From: Posidonia oceanica
Lineage: Eukaryota; Streptophyta; Magnoliopsida; Alismatales; Posidoniaceae
Assembly (NCBI GenBank): GCA_037176725.1
Contig: JAZBRS010000077.1
Location: 2,604,001 to 2,668,000 of the forward strand
Direction of reading: 5' to 3'
DNA: 64,000 nucleotides
Shown: in pieces, positions 20,101 to 32,638 of the stretch
Numbering within the stretch: position 1 is the first letter of the stretch
Layout: each line of letters opens with the position of its first letter
The notes under the pieces: model-generated
Database searches by the model: none
What the model was told of the DNA's origin: nothing
The model's input: only the letters and a program-made list of their open reading frames with translations
Position numbers and translations under genes: made by a program

Positions 20101-23100
20101 GTTAAGGCTTGCACTTATCATTCCTGACCTCTTCCGGGTCTTGATAGGGCTTGCACCTATCATTCTTGGTGGTCCGGTCTTGATAAGGCTTGCACTTATC
20201 ATTCCTGACCTCTTCCTTGTCTTGATAGGGCTTGCACCAATCATTCCTGGCAGTCCGGTCTTGATAAGGCTTGCACTTATCATTCCTGTCGGTCCGGTTT
20301 TGATAAGGTATGCACTTGTCCTTCCAGGCCTCTTTCGGGTCTTGATAGGGCTTGCAACTGTCATTCCTCATTGTCCAGTCTTGATAAGGCTTGCACTTAT
20401 CGTACATGACCCCTTCCTGGTCTTGATAGGACTTGCACCTATCCTTCCTCGCGGTCGTGTCCTGATAAGGCTTGCACTTATCATTCCTGACCTCTTCCGG
20501 GTCTTGATAGGGCTTGCACCTACCATTGCTGGCGGTCCGGTCATGATAATGCTTGCACTTATCATTCCTGACCTCTTCCTGTTTTGGATAGGGCTCGTAC
20601 GTATCATTCCTTGTGGTCCGGTCTTGACAGGGCTTGCACTTATCATTTCTGGCCTCTTCCCGGTCTTGATAGGGCTTGCACCTACCATTCCCGACGGTCC
20701 GGTCTTGATAAGGCTAGCACTTATCATTCCTAAGCTCTTCGGGTCTTGTTAGGGCTTGCATCTATCGTTCCTTGTGGTCTGGTCTTGATGAGGCTTGTAC
20801 TTATCATTCCTGACCTCTTTCGGGTCTTGATAGCGCTTGCACCTATCATTCCTGGTGGTCGGGTCATGATAAGGCAAGCACTTATCATTCCTGGCCTCTT
20901 CTGGGTCATGATAGGGCTTGCGTTGATCATTCCGGGCGGTCCGGTTTTGATAAGGCTTGCGCTAATCATTCTTGACCCCTTCCTGGTCTTGATAGGGCTT
21001 GCTCCTATCATTCCTATCGGTCCGGTCATGATCAGGCTTGCATTTATCATTCCTGGCCACTTCTGGGTCTTGATAGGGCTTGCACCTATCTTTCCAAGTG
21101 GTCCGGTCTTGATAAGGCTTGCACCTATCATTCCTAGCCGCTTCCGGGTCTAGATAGGGCTTGCACCGACCATTCCCGGCGGTCCGGTCATGATAAGGCT
21201 AGCACTTATCATTCCTAACCTCTTCCGGGTCTTGTTAGGGCATGCACCTATCGTTCCTTGTGGTCCGGTCTTGATAAGGCTTGTACTTATCATTCCTGAC
21301 CTCTTCCGGGTCCTGATAGCGCTTGTACCGATCATTCCTGGTGGTCGGGTCCTGATAAGGCTTGCACGTATCATTCCTGGCCTCTTCCGTGTCATGATAG
21401 GGCTTTCACCTATCATTCCTGGCGGTCCGGTCAATATGAGGCTTGCACTTATCATTCCTAACCTCTTCTGGATCATGATAGGGCTTGCACCTATCATTCC
21501 TAGCAGTCCGGTCCAGATAAGGCTTGCACTTATCATTCCTGGCCTCTTCCGAGTCCTGATAGGGCTTGCACCAAACATTCTCGGCGGTCCGGTCTTGACA
21601 AGGCCTGCACATATCGATCCTGCCCCATTCCAGGTCTTGATAGGGCTTGCACCTATCCTTTCGCACTGTTCGGTCTTGATAAGGCTTGCACTTATCATTC
21701 CTGGCCACTTCCGAGTCATGATAGGGCATGCACCTATCATTCCAGGCGGTCCGGTCTTCATAATGCTTGCACTAATCATTCCTGACCTCTTTTGGGTATT
21801 GATAGGGCATGCACCTATCCTTCCTGGCGGTCCTGTCTTGATAAGGCTTGCACTTATCATTCTCGGCCTCTTCCAGGTCTTGATAGGGCTTGCACCTATC
21901 ATTCCTGGCGGTCCGGTCTTGATAATGCTTGCACTTAACGTTCCTGACCTCTTCTGGGTCTTGATAGGGCTTGCACCTATCAATCTTAGCGGTCCAGTCA
22001 TGATAAGGCTTGCACTTATCATTCCTAGCCTCTTCCGGATCTTGATAGGGCTTGCACCTGTCGTTCCTGGTGGTTCAGTCTTGATAAGGCTTGAACTTGT
22101 CATTCCAGGCCTCTTCAGGGTCTTGATAGGGCTTGCACCAATCAATCCTGGCGGTTCAGTCTTGGTAAGGCATGCACTTGTCATTCCTGTCCCCTTCCTG
22201 GTCATGATAGGGCTTGCACCTTTCATTCCAGGCGGTCCGGTCTTCATAATGCTTGCACTTATCATTCCTGACCTCTTGTGGGTCTTGATAGGGCATGCAC
22301 CTATCGTTCTTGGCGGTCCGGTCTTGATAAGGCTTGCGCTTACCATTCCTGACCTCTTCCGGGTCTTGATAGGGCTTGCACCTATCAATCCTGGTGGTCC
22401 GGTCTTGATAAGGCTTGCACTTATCATTCCTGACCTCTTCCTGGTCTTGATAGGGCTAGCTCCTATCATTCCGGGCAGTCCAGTCTTGATAAGGCTTGCA
22501 CTAATCTTTCCCAGCCTCTTCCGGGTCTTGATAGGGCTTGCACCTATCATTCCTGTTGGTCCGGTCTTGATAAGGCTTGCACTTATCATTCCAGGCCTCT
22601 TCCGGGCCTTGATATGGCTTGCACCAATCATTCTTGGCGGTCCAGTCTCGATAAGGCTTGCACTTGTCATTCCTGACCCCTTCCTGGTCACGATAGGGCT
22701 TGCACCAATCATTCTAGGTGGTCCGGTCTTCATAATGCTTGCACTTATCATTCCTGACCTCTTCTGGGTCATGATAGGGCTTGCACCTATCGTTCCAGGC
22801 GTTCCGGTCTTGATTAGGCATGCACTTATCATTCCAGACCTCTTCAGGTCTTGATAGGGCTTGCACCTATCATTCCTAGCAGTCCGGTCTTGATAAGGCT
22901 TGCACTTATCATTCCTGACCTCTTCCTGGTCTTGATAAGGCTTGCACCAATCGTTCCTGTAGTCCAGTCTTGATAAGGCTTGCACTTATCATTCCTGTCG
23001 GTCCGGTTTTGATAAGGCTTGCACTTATCCTTCCGGGCCTCTTTCGGGTCTTGATTGGGCTTCCACCTGTCATTCCTCATGGTCTGGTCGTGATAAGGCT

Positions 23101-23906
23101 TGCACTAATCATTCCTGACCCCTTCCTGGTCTTAATTGGATTGCACCTATCCTTCCTCGCGGTCGGGTCCTGATAAGGCTTGCACTTATCTTTCCTGACC
23201 TCTTCCGGGTGTTGATAGGGCATGCACCTAACATTGCTGGCGGTCCGGTCATGATGAAACTTGCACTATCATTCCTGACCTCTTCCTGTTTTGGATAGGG
23301 CTCGCACCTATCGTTCCTGGTGGTCCGGTCTTCACAAGGCTTGCACTTATCATTCCTGGCCTCTTCCGTGTCATGATAGGGCTTGCACTTACCATTCCTG
23401 GCGGTCCGGTCTTGATAAGGCTAGCACTTATCATTCCTAACCACTTTCGGGTTTTGTTAGGGCTTTCACCAATCGTTCCTGGTGGTCCGGTCTTGATAAG
23501 GCTTGTACTTATCATTCCTGACCTCTTCCGGGTCTTGATAGCGCTTGCACCTATCATTCTTGGTGGTCAGGTCTTGAAAAGGCTTGCATGTATCATTCCT
23601 GGCCTCTTCCGGGTCCTGAAAGGGCTTGCAACTATCTTTCCTGACGGTCCAGTTTTGACAAGGCCTGCGTTTATCATTCTTGACCCCTTCCTGGTCTTGA
23701 TAGGGCCTGCACTTATCATTCCTGGCCACTTCTGGGTCTTGATAGGGCTTGCACCTATCATTCCCAGCGGTCTGGTCATGATGAGGCTTGCACTTATCAT
23801 TCCTAGCCTCATCCGGGTCTTGATAGGGCTTGCACCAATCATTCTTGGCGGTTCGGTCATGATGAGGCTTGCACTTATCATTCCTAACCTCTCCTGGTCT
23901 TGATAT

Positions 23907-26900
23907 GGCTTGCACCTATCATTTCTAGCGGTCCGGTCTAGATAAGGTTTGCACTTATCATTCCTGGCCCCTTCCGAGTCCAGATAGGGCTTGCACCTAA
24001 CAATCCAGGCAGTCCGATCATGATAAGGCTTGCACTTATCGATCCTGCCCCCTTCCTGGTCTTGATAGGGCTTGCACCTATCCTTCCTCGTGGTCCGGTC
24101 AAGATAAGGCATGCACTTATCATTCCTGGCCTCTTCCGGTTCTTGATAGGACTTGCACCTATCATTCCTAGCGGTCAGGTCATGATGAGGCTTGCACATA
24201 TCATTCTTGGGCTCTTCTGGGTCTTGATGGGGCTGGCACCTTTCTATCCTAGCAATCCAGTCATGATAAGGCTTGCACTTATCATTACTGACCCCTTCCG
24301 GGTCGTGATAGGGCTCGCACCTACCATTCCTGTCGGTCCGGTCTTGATAAGGCTTGCACTTAACATTCCTGGCCTCTACCGGGTCTTGATGGGGCTTGCA
24401 CCTATCATTCCTGGCGGTCCGGTCATGATAAGGCTTGCACTTAACAATCATGACGTCTTCTGGGTCTTGATAAGGCTTGCACCTATCATTCCTGGTGGTC
24501 CAGTCTTGATAAGGCTTGCACATATCATTGCCAGCCTCTTCTTGGTCTTGATAGGGCTTGCACCTATCATTCCAGGCGGTCCGGTCTTGATAATGCTTGC
24601 ACTTCTCATTCCTGACCTCTGCTGCGTCTTGATTGGCCTTGCACCCATCGTTCCTGGCCATCAGATCTTCATAAGGCTTGCACTTATCATTCCTGATCTC
24701 TTCCAGGGCTAGATAGGGCTTGCACCTATCATTCCTGGTGGTCCGATCATGATAAGGCTTGCTCCTATCATTCTTGGCGGTCCAGTCATGATATGGCTTG
24801 TACTTATCATTCCTGACCTCTTCCAGGTCTTAATAGGGCATGCACCTAGCATTCCTGGCTGTCCGGTCTTGATAAGGCATGCACCGATCATTCCAGTCGG
24901 TCCGGTTTTGATAAGGCTTGCACTTATCCTTCCGGGCCTCTATCGGGTCGTGATAGGGCATGCACCTATCATTCCTCGTGGTCCGGCTTTGATAAGGCTT
25001 GTACATATCATTCCTGACCCCTTCCTGGTCTTGATAGGACTTGCTCCTATCCTTCCTAGCGGTCCGGTCTTGATATGGCTTGCACTTATCATTCCTGACC
25101 TCTTCCAGGTCTTGATAGGGCTTGCACCTTGCATTCCTGGCGGTCCGGTCTTGATAAGGCTTGCACTTATCATTCCTGACCTCTTCCTGTTCTTGATTGG
25201 GCTTGCACCTATTATTCTTGGTGGTCCGGTCTTGATTAGGCTTGCACTAACGATTCCTAGCCTCTTCCGGGTCTTGATAGGGCTTGCACCTACTGTTCCA
25301 GACAGTTCGGTCGTGGTAAGGCAAGCACTTATCATTCCTGACTTCTTCCGGGTCTTGTTAGGGTTTGCACCTATCATTCGTGGCGGTCTGGTCTTGATAA
25401 GGGTAGCACTTATCATTCCTGACCTCTTATGGGTCTTGATAGGACTTGCCCCGATCGTTCCTGGCGGTCGGGTCTTGATAAGGCTAGCACTTATCATTCC
25501 TGGCCTCTTCCGGGTCTTGGTAGGGCTAGCACCTATCATTCCTGGCGGTCCAGTCTTGATAAGGCTTGCACTTATCATTCTTGACCCCGTCCTGGTCTTG
25601 ATAGGGCTTGCACCAACCATTCCTATCGGTCCAGTAAGATAAGGCTTGCACTTATCATTCCTGGCCTCTTCTGGATCTTGTGAGGGCTTGCACCTATCGT
25701 TCCTAGCGGTCCGGTCATGATAAGGCTTGAACATATCATTCCTAGCCTCTTCTGGGTCTTGATAGGGCTTGCACCTATCATTCCTGACGGCTCGATCTTG
25801 ATAAGGCTTGCATTTATCATTCTTGGCCTCTTCCGGGTCTTGAAAGGGCTTGCACCCATCATTCCAGGCGGTCCAGTCTTGATAAAGCTTGCACTAGTCA
25901 TTCCTGACCCCTTCCTTGTCTTGATAGGGCTTGCACCAATCAATCAAGGCGGTCCGGTCTTCCGAATGCTTGCACTTATCATTCCTGACCTCTTCTGGGT
26001 CATGATAGGGCTTGCACCTATCGTTCCTGGCGGTCTGGTCTCGATAAGGCTTGCACTTATCATTCCAGGACTCTTCTGGGTCTTGATAGGGCTTGCACCT
26101 TACATTCCTGGTGGTCCGGTCTTGATAGGGATTGCAATTATCATTCCTGACCTCTTCCTGTTCTTGATTGGGCTTGCACCAATTATTCCAAGTGGTCCGG
26201 TCACGATTAGGCTTGCACTTACCATTCCTGGCCTCTTCCGCGTATTGATAGGGCTTGCACCTACCATTCCAGGCGGTCCAATCTTGATAAGGCTAGCACT
26301 TATCATTCCTGACCTCTTCCGGGTCTTGTTAGCGCTAGCACCTATCATTCCTAGCGGTCCGGTCTTGATAAGGCTTGTAATTATCATTCCTGACCTCTTC
26401 CGGGTCTTGATAGGACTTGCACCTATCATTCCTAGCGGTCGGGTCTTGAAAAGGCTTGCACTTGTCATTCCTGGCCTCTTCCGGGTCTTGATAGCACATG
26501 CACCTAACATTCATGGCGGTCCAGTCTTGATAAGGCTTGCACCTATCATTCTTGACCCCGTCCTGGTCTTGATAGGGCTTGCTCCAACCATTCCTATCGG
26601 TCCGATCATGATAAGGCTTCCACTTATCATTCCTGGCCTCTTCTGGATCTTGAGAGGGCTTGCACCTATCGTTCCTAGCGGTCCGGTCTTGATAAGGCTT
26701 GAACATATCATTCCTAGCCTCTTCTGGGTCTTGATAGGGCTTGCACCTATCATTCCTGATGGCCCGATCTTGATAAGGCTTGCATTTATCATTCCTGGCC
26801 TCTTCCGGGTATTGATAGGGCTTGCACCCATCATTCCAGGCGGTCCAGTCTTGATACGGCTTGCACTAGTCATTCCTGACCCCTTCCTGGTCTTGATAGG

Positions 26901-28272
26901 GCTTGCACAAATCATTCGAGGCGGTCCGGTCTTCCTAATGCTTGCACTTATCATTCCTGACCTCTACTGGGTCTTGATAGGGCTTGCACCTAACGTTCCA
27001 GGCGGTCCGGTCTCGATAAGGCTTGCACTTATCATTCCAGAACTCTTCCGGGTCTTGATAGGGCTAGCACCGATCATTCCTGGCGGTCCGGTCTTGATAA
27101 GGCTTGCACTTATCATTCCTAATCTCTTCCTGGTCTTGATATGGCTTGCACCAGTCATTCCTGGTAGTCCGGTCTTGATAAGGCTCACACTTATCATTCC
27201 TATCGGTCCGGTTTTGATAAGGCATGCACTTATCCTTCCGTGCCTCTTTCGATTCTTGATAGGGCTTGCACCTGTCATTCCTCATGGTCCGGTCTTGATA
27301 AGGCTTGCACTTATCATTCTTGACACCTTCCTTGTCTTGATAGGACTTGCACCTATCCTTTCTCGCGGTCGGGTCCTGATAAGGATTGCACTTATCATTC
27401 CGGACCTCTTCCAGGTCTTGATAGGGCTTGCACCTACCATTGCGGGCGGTCTGGTCTTAATAAAGCTTGCACCTATCATTCCTGACCTCTTCCTGTTTTT
27501 GATAGCGCTCGCACCTATCATTCCTGGTGGTCTGGTCTTGATAAGGCTTGCACTTATCAATCCTGGCCTCTTCCAGGTCTTGATAGGGCTTGCACCTACC
27601 ATTCCAGGCGGTCCGGTCTTGATAAGGCTAGCACTTATCATTCCTAACCTCTTTCGGGACTTGTTAGGGCTTGCACCTATCATTCCTGGTGGTCCAGTCT
27701 TGCTACGGCTTGTACTTATCGTTCGTGACCTCTTCTTGGTCTTGATAGGGCTTGCACCTAACATTCCTGGTGGTCGGGTCTTGATAAGGCATGCACGTAT
27801 CATTCCTGGCTTCTTCCGGGTCTTGATAGGACTTGCGCCTATCATTCCTAGCGGTCTGGTCTTGATAAGGCTTGTGCTTATCACTCTTGACCCCATCTAG
27901 GTCTTGATAGGAATTGCTCCTATCATTCCTGTCGGTCCGGTCAGGATAAGGCTTGCACATATCCTTCTGGCCACTTCAGGGTGTTGATAGGGCTTGCACC
28001 TATCATTCCAAGTGGTCTGGTCTTGATAAGGCTTGCACTTATCATTCCTAACCTCTTCCGGGTCTGGATAGGGCATGCACCTATCATTCCTAGCGTTCCG
28101 GTCAAGATACGGCTTGCACTTATCATTCCTGGCCTCTTTCGAGTCCTGATAGGGCATGCACCTAACATTCCAGGCGGTCCAGTCTTGATAAGGCTTGCTC
28201 TTATTGTTCCTGACCCCTTCCTGGTCTTGATAGGCCTTGCACCTATCCTTCCTCTCGGTCCGGTCTTGATAA
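23907..28272. repeat. 4,366 bp segmental tandem duplication, copy 1
   Basis: Every base position compared here recurs 4,366 bp downstream. The left breakpoint is at about 23,906 (T here, A at 28,272) and the right breakpoint just after 28,281. The two copies differ in the places I checked only at 26,036 (T) versus 30,402 (C) and 28,180 (C) versus 32,546 (T). The period is not a whole number of 81 bp units and is not a multiple of three. Confidence 0.93.
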
Positions 28273-31200
28273 GGCTTGCACCTATCATTTCTAGCGGTCC
28301 GGTCTAGATAAGGTTTGCACTTATCATTCCTGGCCCCTTCCGAGTCCAGATAGGGCTTGCACCTAACAATCCAGGCAGTCCGATCATGATAAGGCTTGCA
28401 CTTATCGATCCTGCCCCCTTCCTGGTCTTGATAGGGCTTGCACCTATCCTTCCTCGTGGTCCGGTCAAGATAAGGCATGCACTTATCATTCCTGGCCTCT
28501 TCCGGTTCTTGATAGGACTTGCACCTATCATTCCTAGCGGTCAGGTCATGATGAGGCTTGCACATATCATTCTTGGGCTCTTCTGGGTCTTGATGGGGCT
28601 GGCACCTTTCTATCCTAGCAATCCAGTCATGATAAGGCTTGCACTTATCATTACTGACCCCTTCCGGGTCGTGATAGGGCTCGCACCTACCATTCCTGTC
28701 GGTCCGGTCTTGATAAGGCTTGCACTTAACATTCCTGGCCTCTACCGGGTCTTGATGGGGCTTGCACCTATCATTCCTGGCGGTCCGGTCATGATAAGGC
28801 TTGCACTTAACAATCATGACGTCTTCTGGGTCTTGATAAGGCTTGCACCTATCATTCCTGGTGGTCCAGTCTTGATAAGGCTTGCACATATCATTGCCAG
28901 CCTCTTCTTGGTCTTGATAGGGCTTGCACCTATCATTCCAGGCGGTCCGGTCTTGATAATGCTTGCACTTCTCATTCCTGACCTCTGCTGCGTCTTGATT
29001 GGCCTTGCACCCATCGTTCCTGGCCATCAGATCTTCATAAGGCTTGCACTTATCATTCCTGATCTCTTCCAGGGCTAGATAGGGCTTGCACCTATCATTC
29101 CTGGTGGTCCGATCATGATAAGGCTTGCTCCTATCATTCTTGGCGGTCCAGTCATGATATGGCTTGTACTTATCATTCCTGACCTCTTCCAGGTCTTAAT
29201 AGGGCATGCACCTAGCATTCCTGGCTGTCCGGTCTTGATAAGGCATGCACCGATCATTCCAGTCGGTCCGGTTTTGATAAGGCTTGCACTTATCCTTCCG
29301 GGCCTCTATCGGGTCGTGATAGGGCATGCACCTATCATTCCTCGTGGTCCGGCTTTGATAAGGCTTGTACATATCATTCCTGACCCCTTCCTGGTCTTGA
29401 TAGGACTTGCTCCTATCCTTCCTAGCGGTCCGGTCTTGATATGGCTTGCACTTATCATTCCTGACCTCTTCCAGGTCTTGATAGGGCTTGCACCTTGCAT
29501 TCCTGGCGGTCCGGTCTTGATAAGGCTTGCACTTATCATTCCTGACCTCTTCCTGTTCTTGATTGGGCTTGCACCTATTATTCTTGGTGGTCCGGTCTTG
29601 ATTAGGCTTGCACTAACGATTCCTAGCCTCTTCCGGGTCTTGATAGGGCTTGCACCTACTGTTCCAGACAGTTCGGTCGTGGTAAGGCAAGCACTTATCA
29701 TTCCTGACTTCTTCCGGGTCTTGTTAGGGTTTGCACCTATCATTCGTGGCGGTCTGGTCTTGATAAGGGTAGCACTTATCATTCCTGACCTCTTATGGGT
29801 CTTGATAGGACTTGCCCCGATCGTTCCTGGCGGTCGGGTCTTGATAAGGCTAGCACTTATCATTCCTGGCCTCTTCCGGGTCTTGGTAGGGCTAGCACCT
29901 ATCATTCCTGGCGGTCCAGTCTTGATAAGGCTTGCACTTATCATTCTTGACCCCGTCCTGGTCTTGATAGGGCTTGCACCAACCATTCCTATCGGTCCAG
30001 TAAGATAAGGCTTGCACTTATCATTCCTGGCCTCTTCTGGATCTTGTGAGGGCTTGCACCTATCGTTCCTAGCGGTCCGGTCATGATAAGGCTTGAACAT
30101 ATCATTCCTAGCCTCTTCTGGGTCTTGATAGGGCTTGCACCTATCATTCCTGACGGCTCGATCTTGATAAGGCTTGCATTTATCATTCTTGGCCTCTTCC
30201 GGGTCTTGAAAGGGCTTGCACCCATCATTCCAGGCGGTCCAGTCTTGATAAAGCTTGCACTAGTCATTCCTGACCCCTTCCTTGTCTTGATAGGGCTTGC
30301 ACCAATCAATCAAGGCGGTCCGGTCTTCCGAATGCTTGCACTTATCATTCCTGACCTCTTCTGGGTCATGATAGGGCTTGCACCTATCGTTCCTGGCGGT
30401 CCGGTCTCGATAAGGCTTGCACTTATCATTCCAGGACTCTTCTGGGTCTTGATAGGGCTTGCACCTTACATTCCTGGTGGTCCGGTCTTGATAGGGATTG
30501 CAATTATCATTCCTGACCTCTTCCTGTTCTTGATTGGGCTTGCACCAATTATTCCAAGTGGTCCGGTCACGATTAGGCTTGCACTTACCATTCCTGGCCT
30601 CTTCCGCGTATTGATAGGGCTTGCACCTACCATTCCAGGCGGTCCAATCTTGATAAGGCTAGCACTTATCATTCCTGACCTCTTCCGGGTCTTGTTAGCG
30701 CTAGCACCTATCATTCCTAGCGGTCCGGTCTTGATAAGGCTTGTAATTATCATTCCTGACCTCTTCCGGGTCTTGATAGGACTTGCACCTATCATTCCTA
30801 GCGGTCGGGTCTTGAAAAGGCTTGCACTTGTCATTCCTGGCCTCTTCCGGGTCTTGATAGCACATGCACCTAACATTCATGGCGGTCCAGTCTTGATAAG
30901 GCTTGCACCTATCATTCTTGACCCCGTCCTGGTCTTGATAGGGCTTGCTCCAACCATTCCTATCGGTCCGATCATGATAAGGCTTCCACTTATCATTCCT
31001 GGCCTCTTCTGGATCTTGAGAGGGCTTGCACCTATCGTTCCTAGCGGTCCGGTCTTGATAAGGCTTGAACATATCATTCCTAGCCTCTTCTGGGTCTTGA
31101 TAGGGCTTGCACCTATCATTCCTGATGGCCCGATCTTGATAAGGCTTGCATTTATCATTCCTGGCCTCTTCCGGGTATTGATAGGGCTTGCACCCATCAT

Positions 31201-32638
31201 TCCAGGCGGTCCAGTCTTGATACGGCTTGCACTAGTCATTCCTGACCCCTTCCTGGTCTTGATAGGGCTTGCACAAATCATTCGAGGCGGTCCGGTCTTC
31301 CTAATGCTTGCACTTATCATTCCTGACCTCTACTGGGTCTTGATAGGGCTTGCACCTAACGTTCCAGGCGGTCCGGTCTCGATAAGGCTTGCACTTATCA
31401 TTCCAGAACTCTTCCGGGTCTTGATAGGGCTAGCACCGATCATTCCTGGCGGTCCGGTCTTGATAAGGCTTGCACTTATCATTCCTAATCTCTTCCTGGT
31501 CTTGATATGGCTTGCACCAGTCATTCCTGGTAGTCCGGTCTTGATAAGGCTCACACTTATCATTCCTATCGGTCCGGTTTTGATAAGGCATGCACTTATC
31601 CTTCCGTGCCTCTTTCGATTCTTGATAGGGCTTGCACCTGTCATTCCTCATGGTCCGGTCTTGATAAGGCTTGCACTTATCATTCTTGACACCTTCCTTG
31701 TCTTGATAGGACTTGCACCTATCCTTTCTCGCGGTCGGGTCCTGATAAGGATTGCACTTATCATTCCGGACCTCTTCCAGGTCTTGATAGGGCTTGCACC
31801 TACCATTGCGGGCGGTCTGGTCTTAATAAAGCTTGCACCTATCATTCCTGACCTCTTCCTGTTTTTGATAGCGCTCGCACCTATCATTCCTGGTGGTCTG
31901 GTCTTGATAAGGCTTGCACTTATCAATCCTGGCCTCTTCCAGGTCTTGATAGGGCTTGCACCTACCATTCCAGGCGGTCCGGTCTTGATAAGGCTAGCAC
32001 TTATCATTCCTAACCTCTTTCGGGACTTGTTAGGGCTTGCACCTATCATTCCTGGTGGTCCAGTCTTGCTACGGCTTGTACTTATCGTTCGTGACCTCTT
32101 CTTGGTCTTGATAGGGCTTGCACCTAACATTCCTGGTGGTCGGGTCTTGATAAGGCATGCACGTATCATTCCTGGCTTCTTCCGGGTCTTGATAGGACTT
32201 GCGCCTATCATTCCTAGCGGTCTGGTCTTGATAAGGCTTGTGCTTATCACTCTTGACCCCATCTAGGTCTTGATAGGAATTGCTCCTATCATTCCTGTCG
32301 GTCCGGTCAGGATAAGGCTTGCACATATCCTTCTGGCCACTTCAGGGTGTTGATAGGGCTTGCACCTATCATTCCAAGTGGTCTGGTCTTGATAAGGCTT
32401 GCACTTATCATTCCTAACCTCTTCCGGGTCTGGATAGGGCATGCACCTATCATTCCTAGCGTTCCGGTCAAGATACGGCTTGCACTTATCATTCCTGGCC
32501 TCTTTCGAGTCCTGATAGGGCATGCACCTAACATTCCAGGCGGTCTAGTCTTGATAAGGCTTGCTCTTATTGTTCCTGACCCCTTCCTGGTCTTGATAGG
32601 CCTTGCACCTATCCTTCCTCTCGGTCCGGTCTTGATAA
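28273..32638. repeat. 4,366 bp segmental tandem duplication, copy 2
   Basis: Second copy, directly adjoining the first in the same orientation. Similarity to copy 1 ends after 32,647, where ordinary diverged satellite units resume. The single C to T change at 32,546 creates a stop in one minus-strand frame, which is why the otherwise identical long frame of copy 1 is shortened here. Confidence 0.93.
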
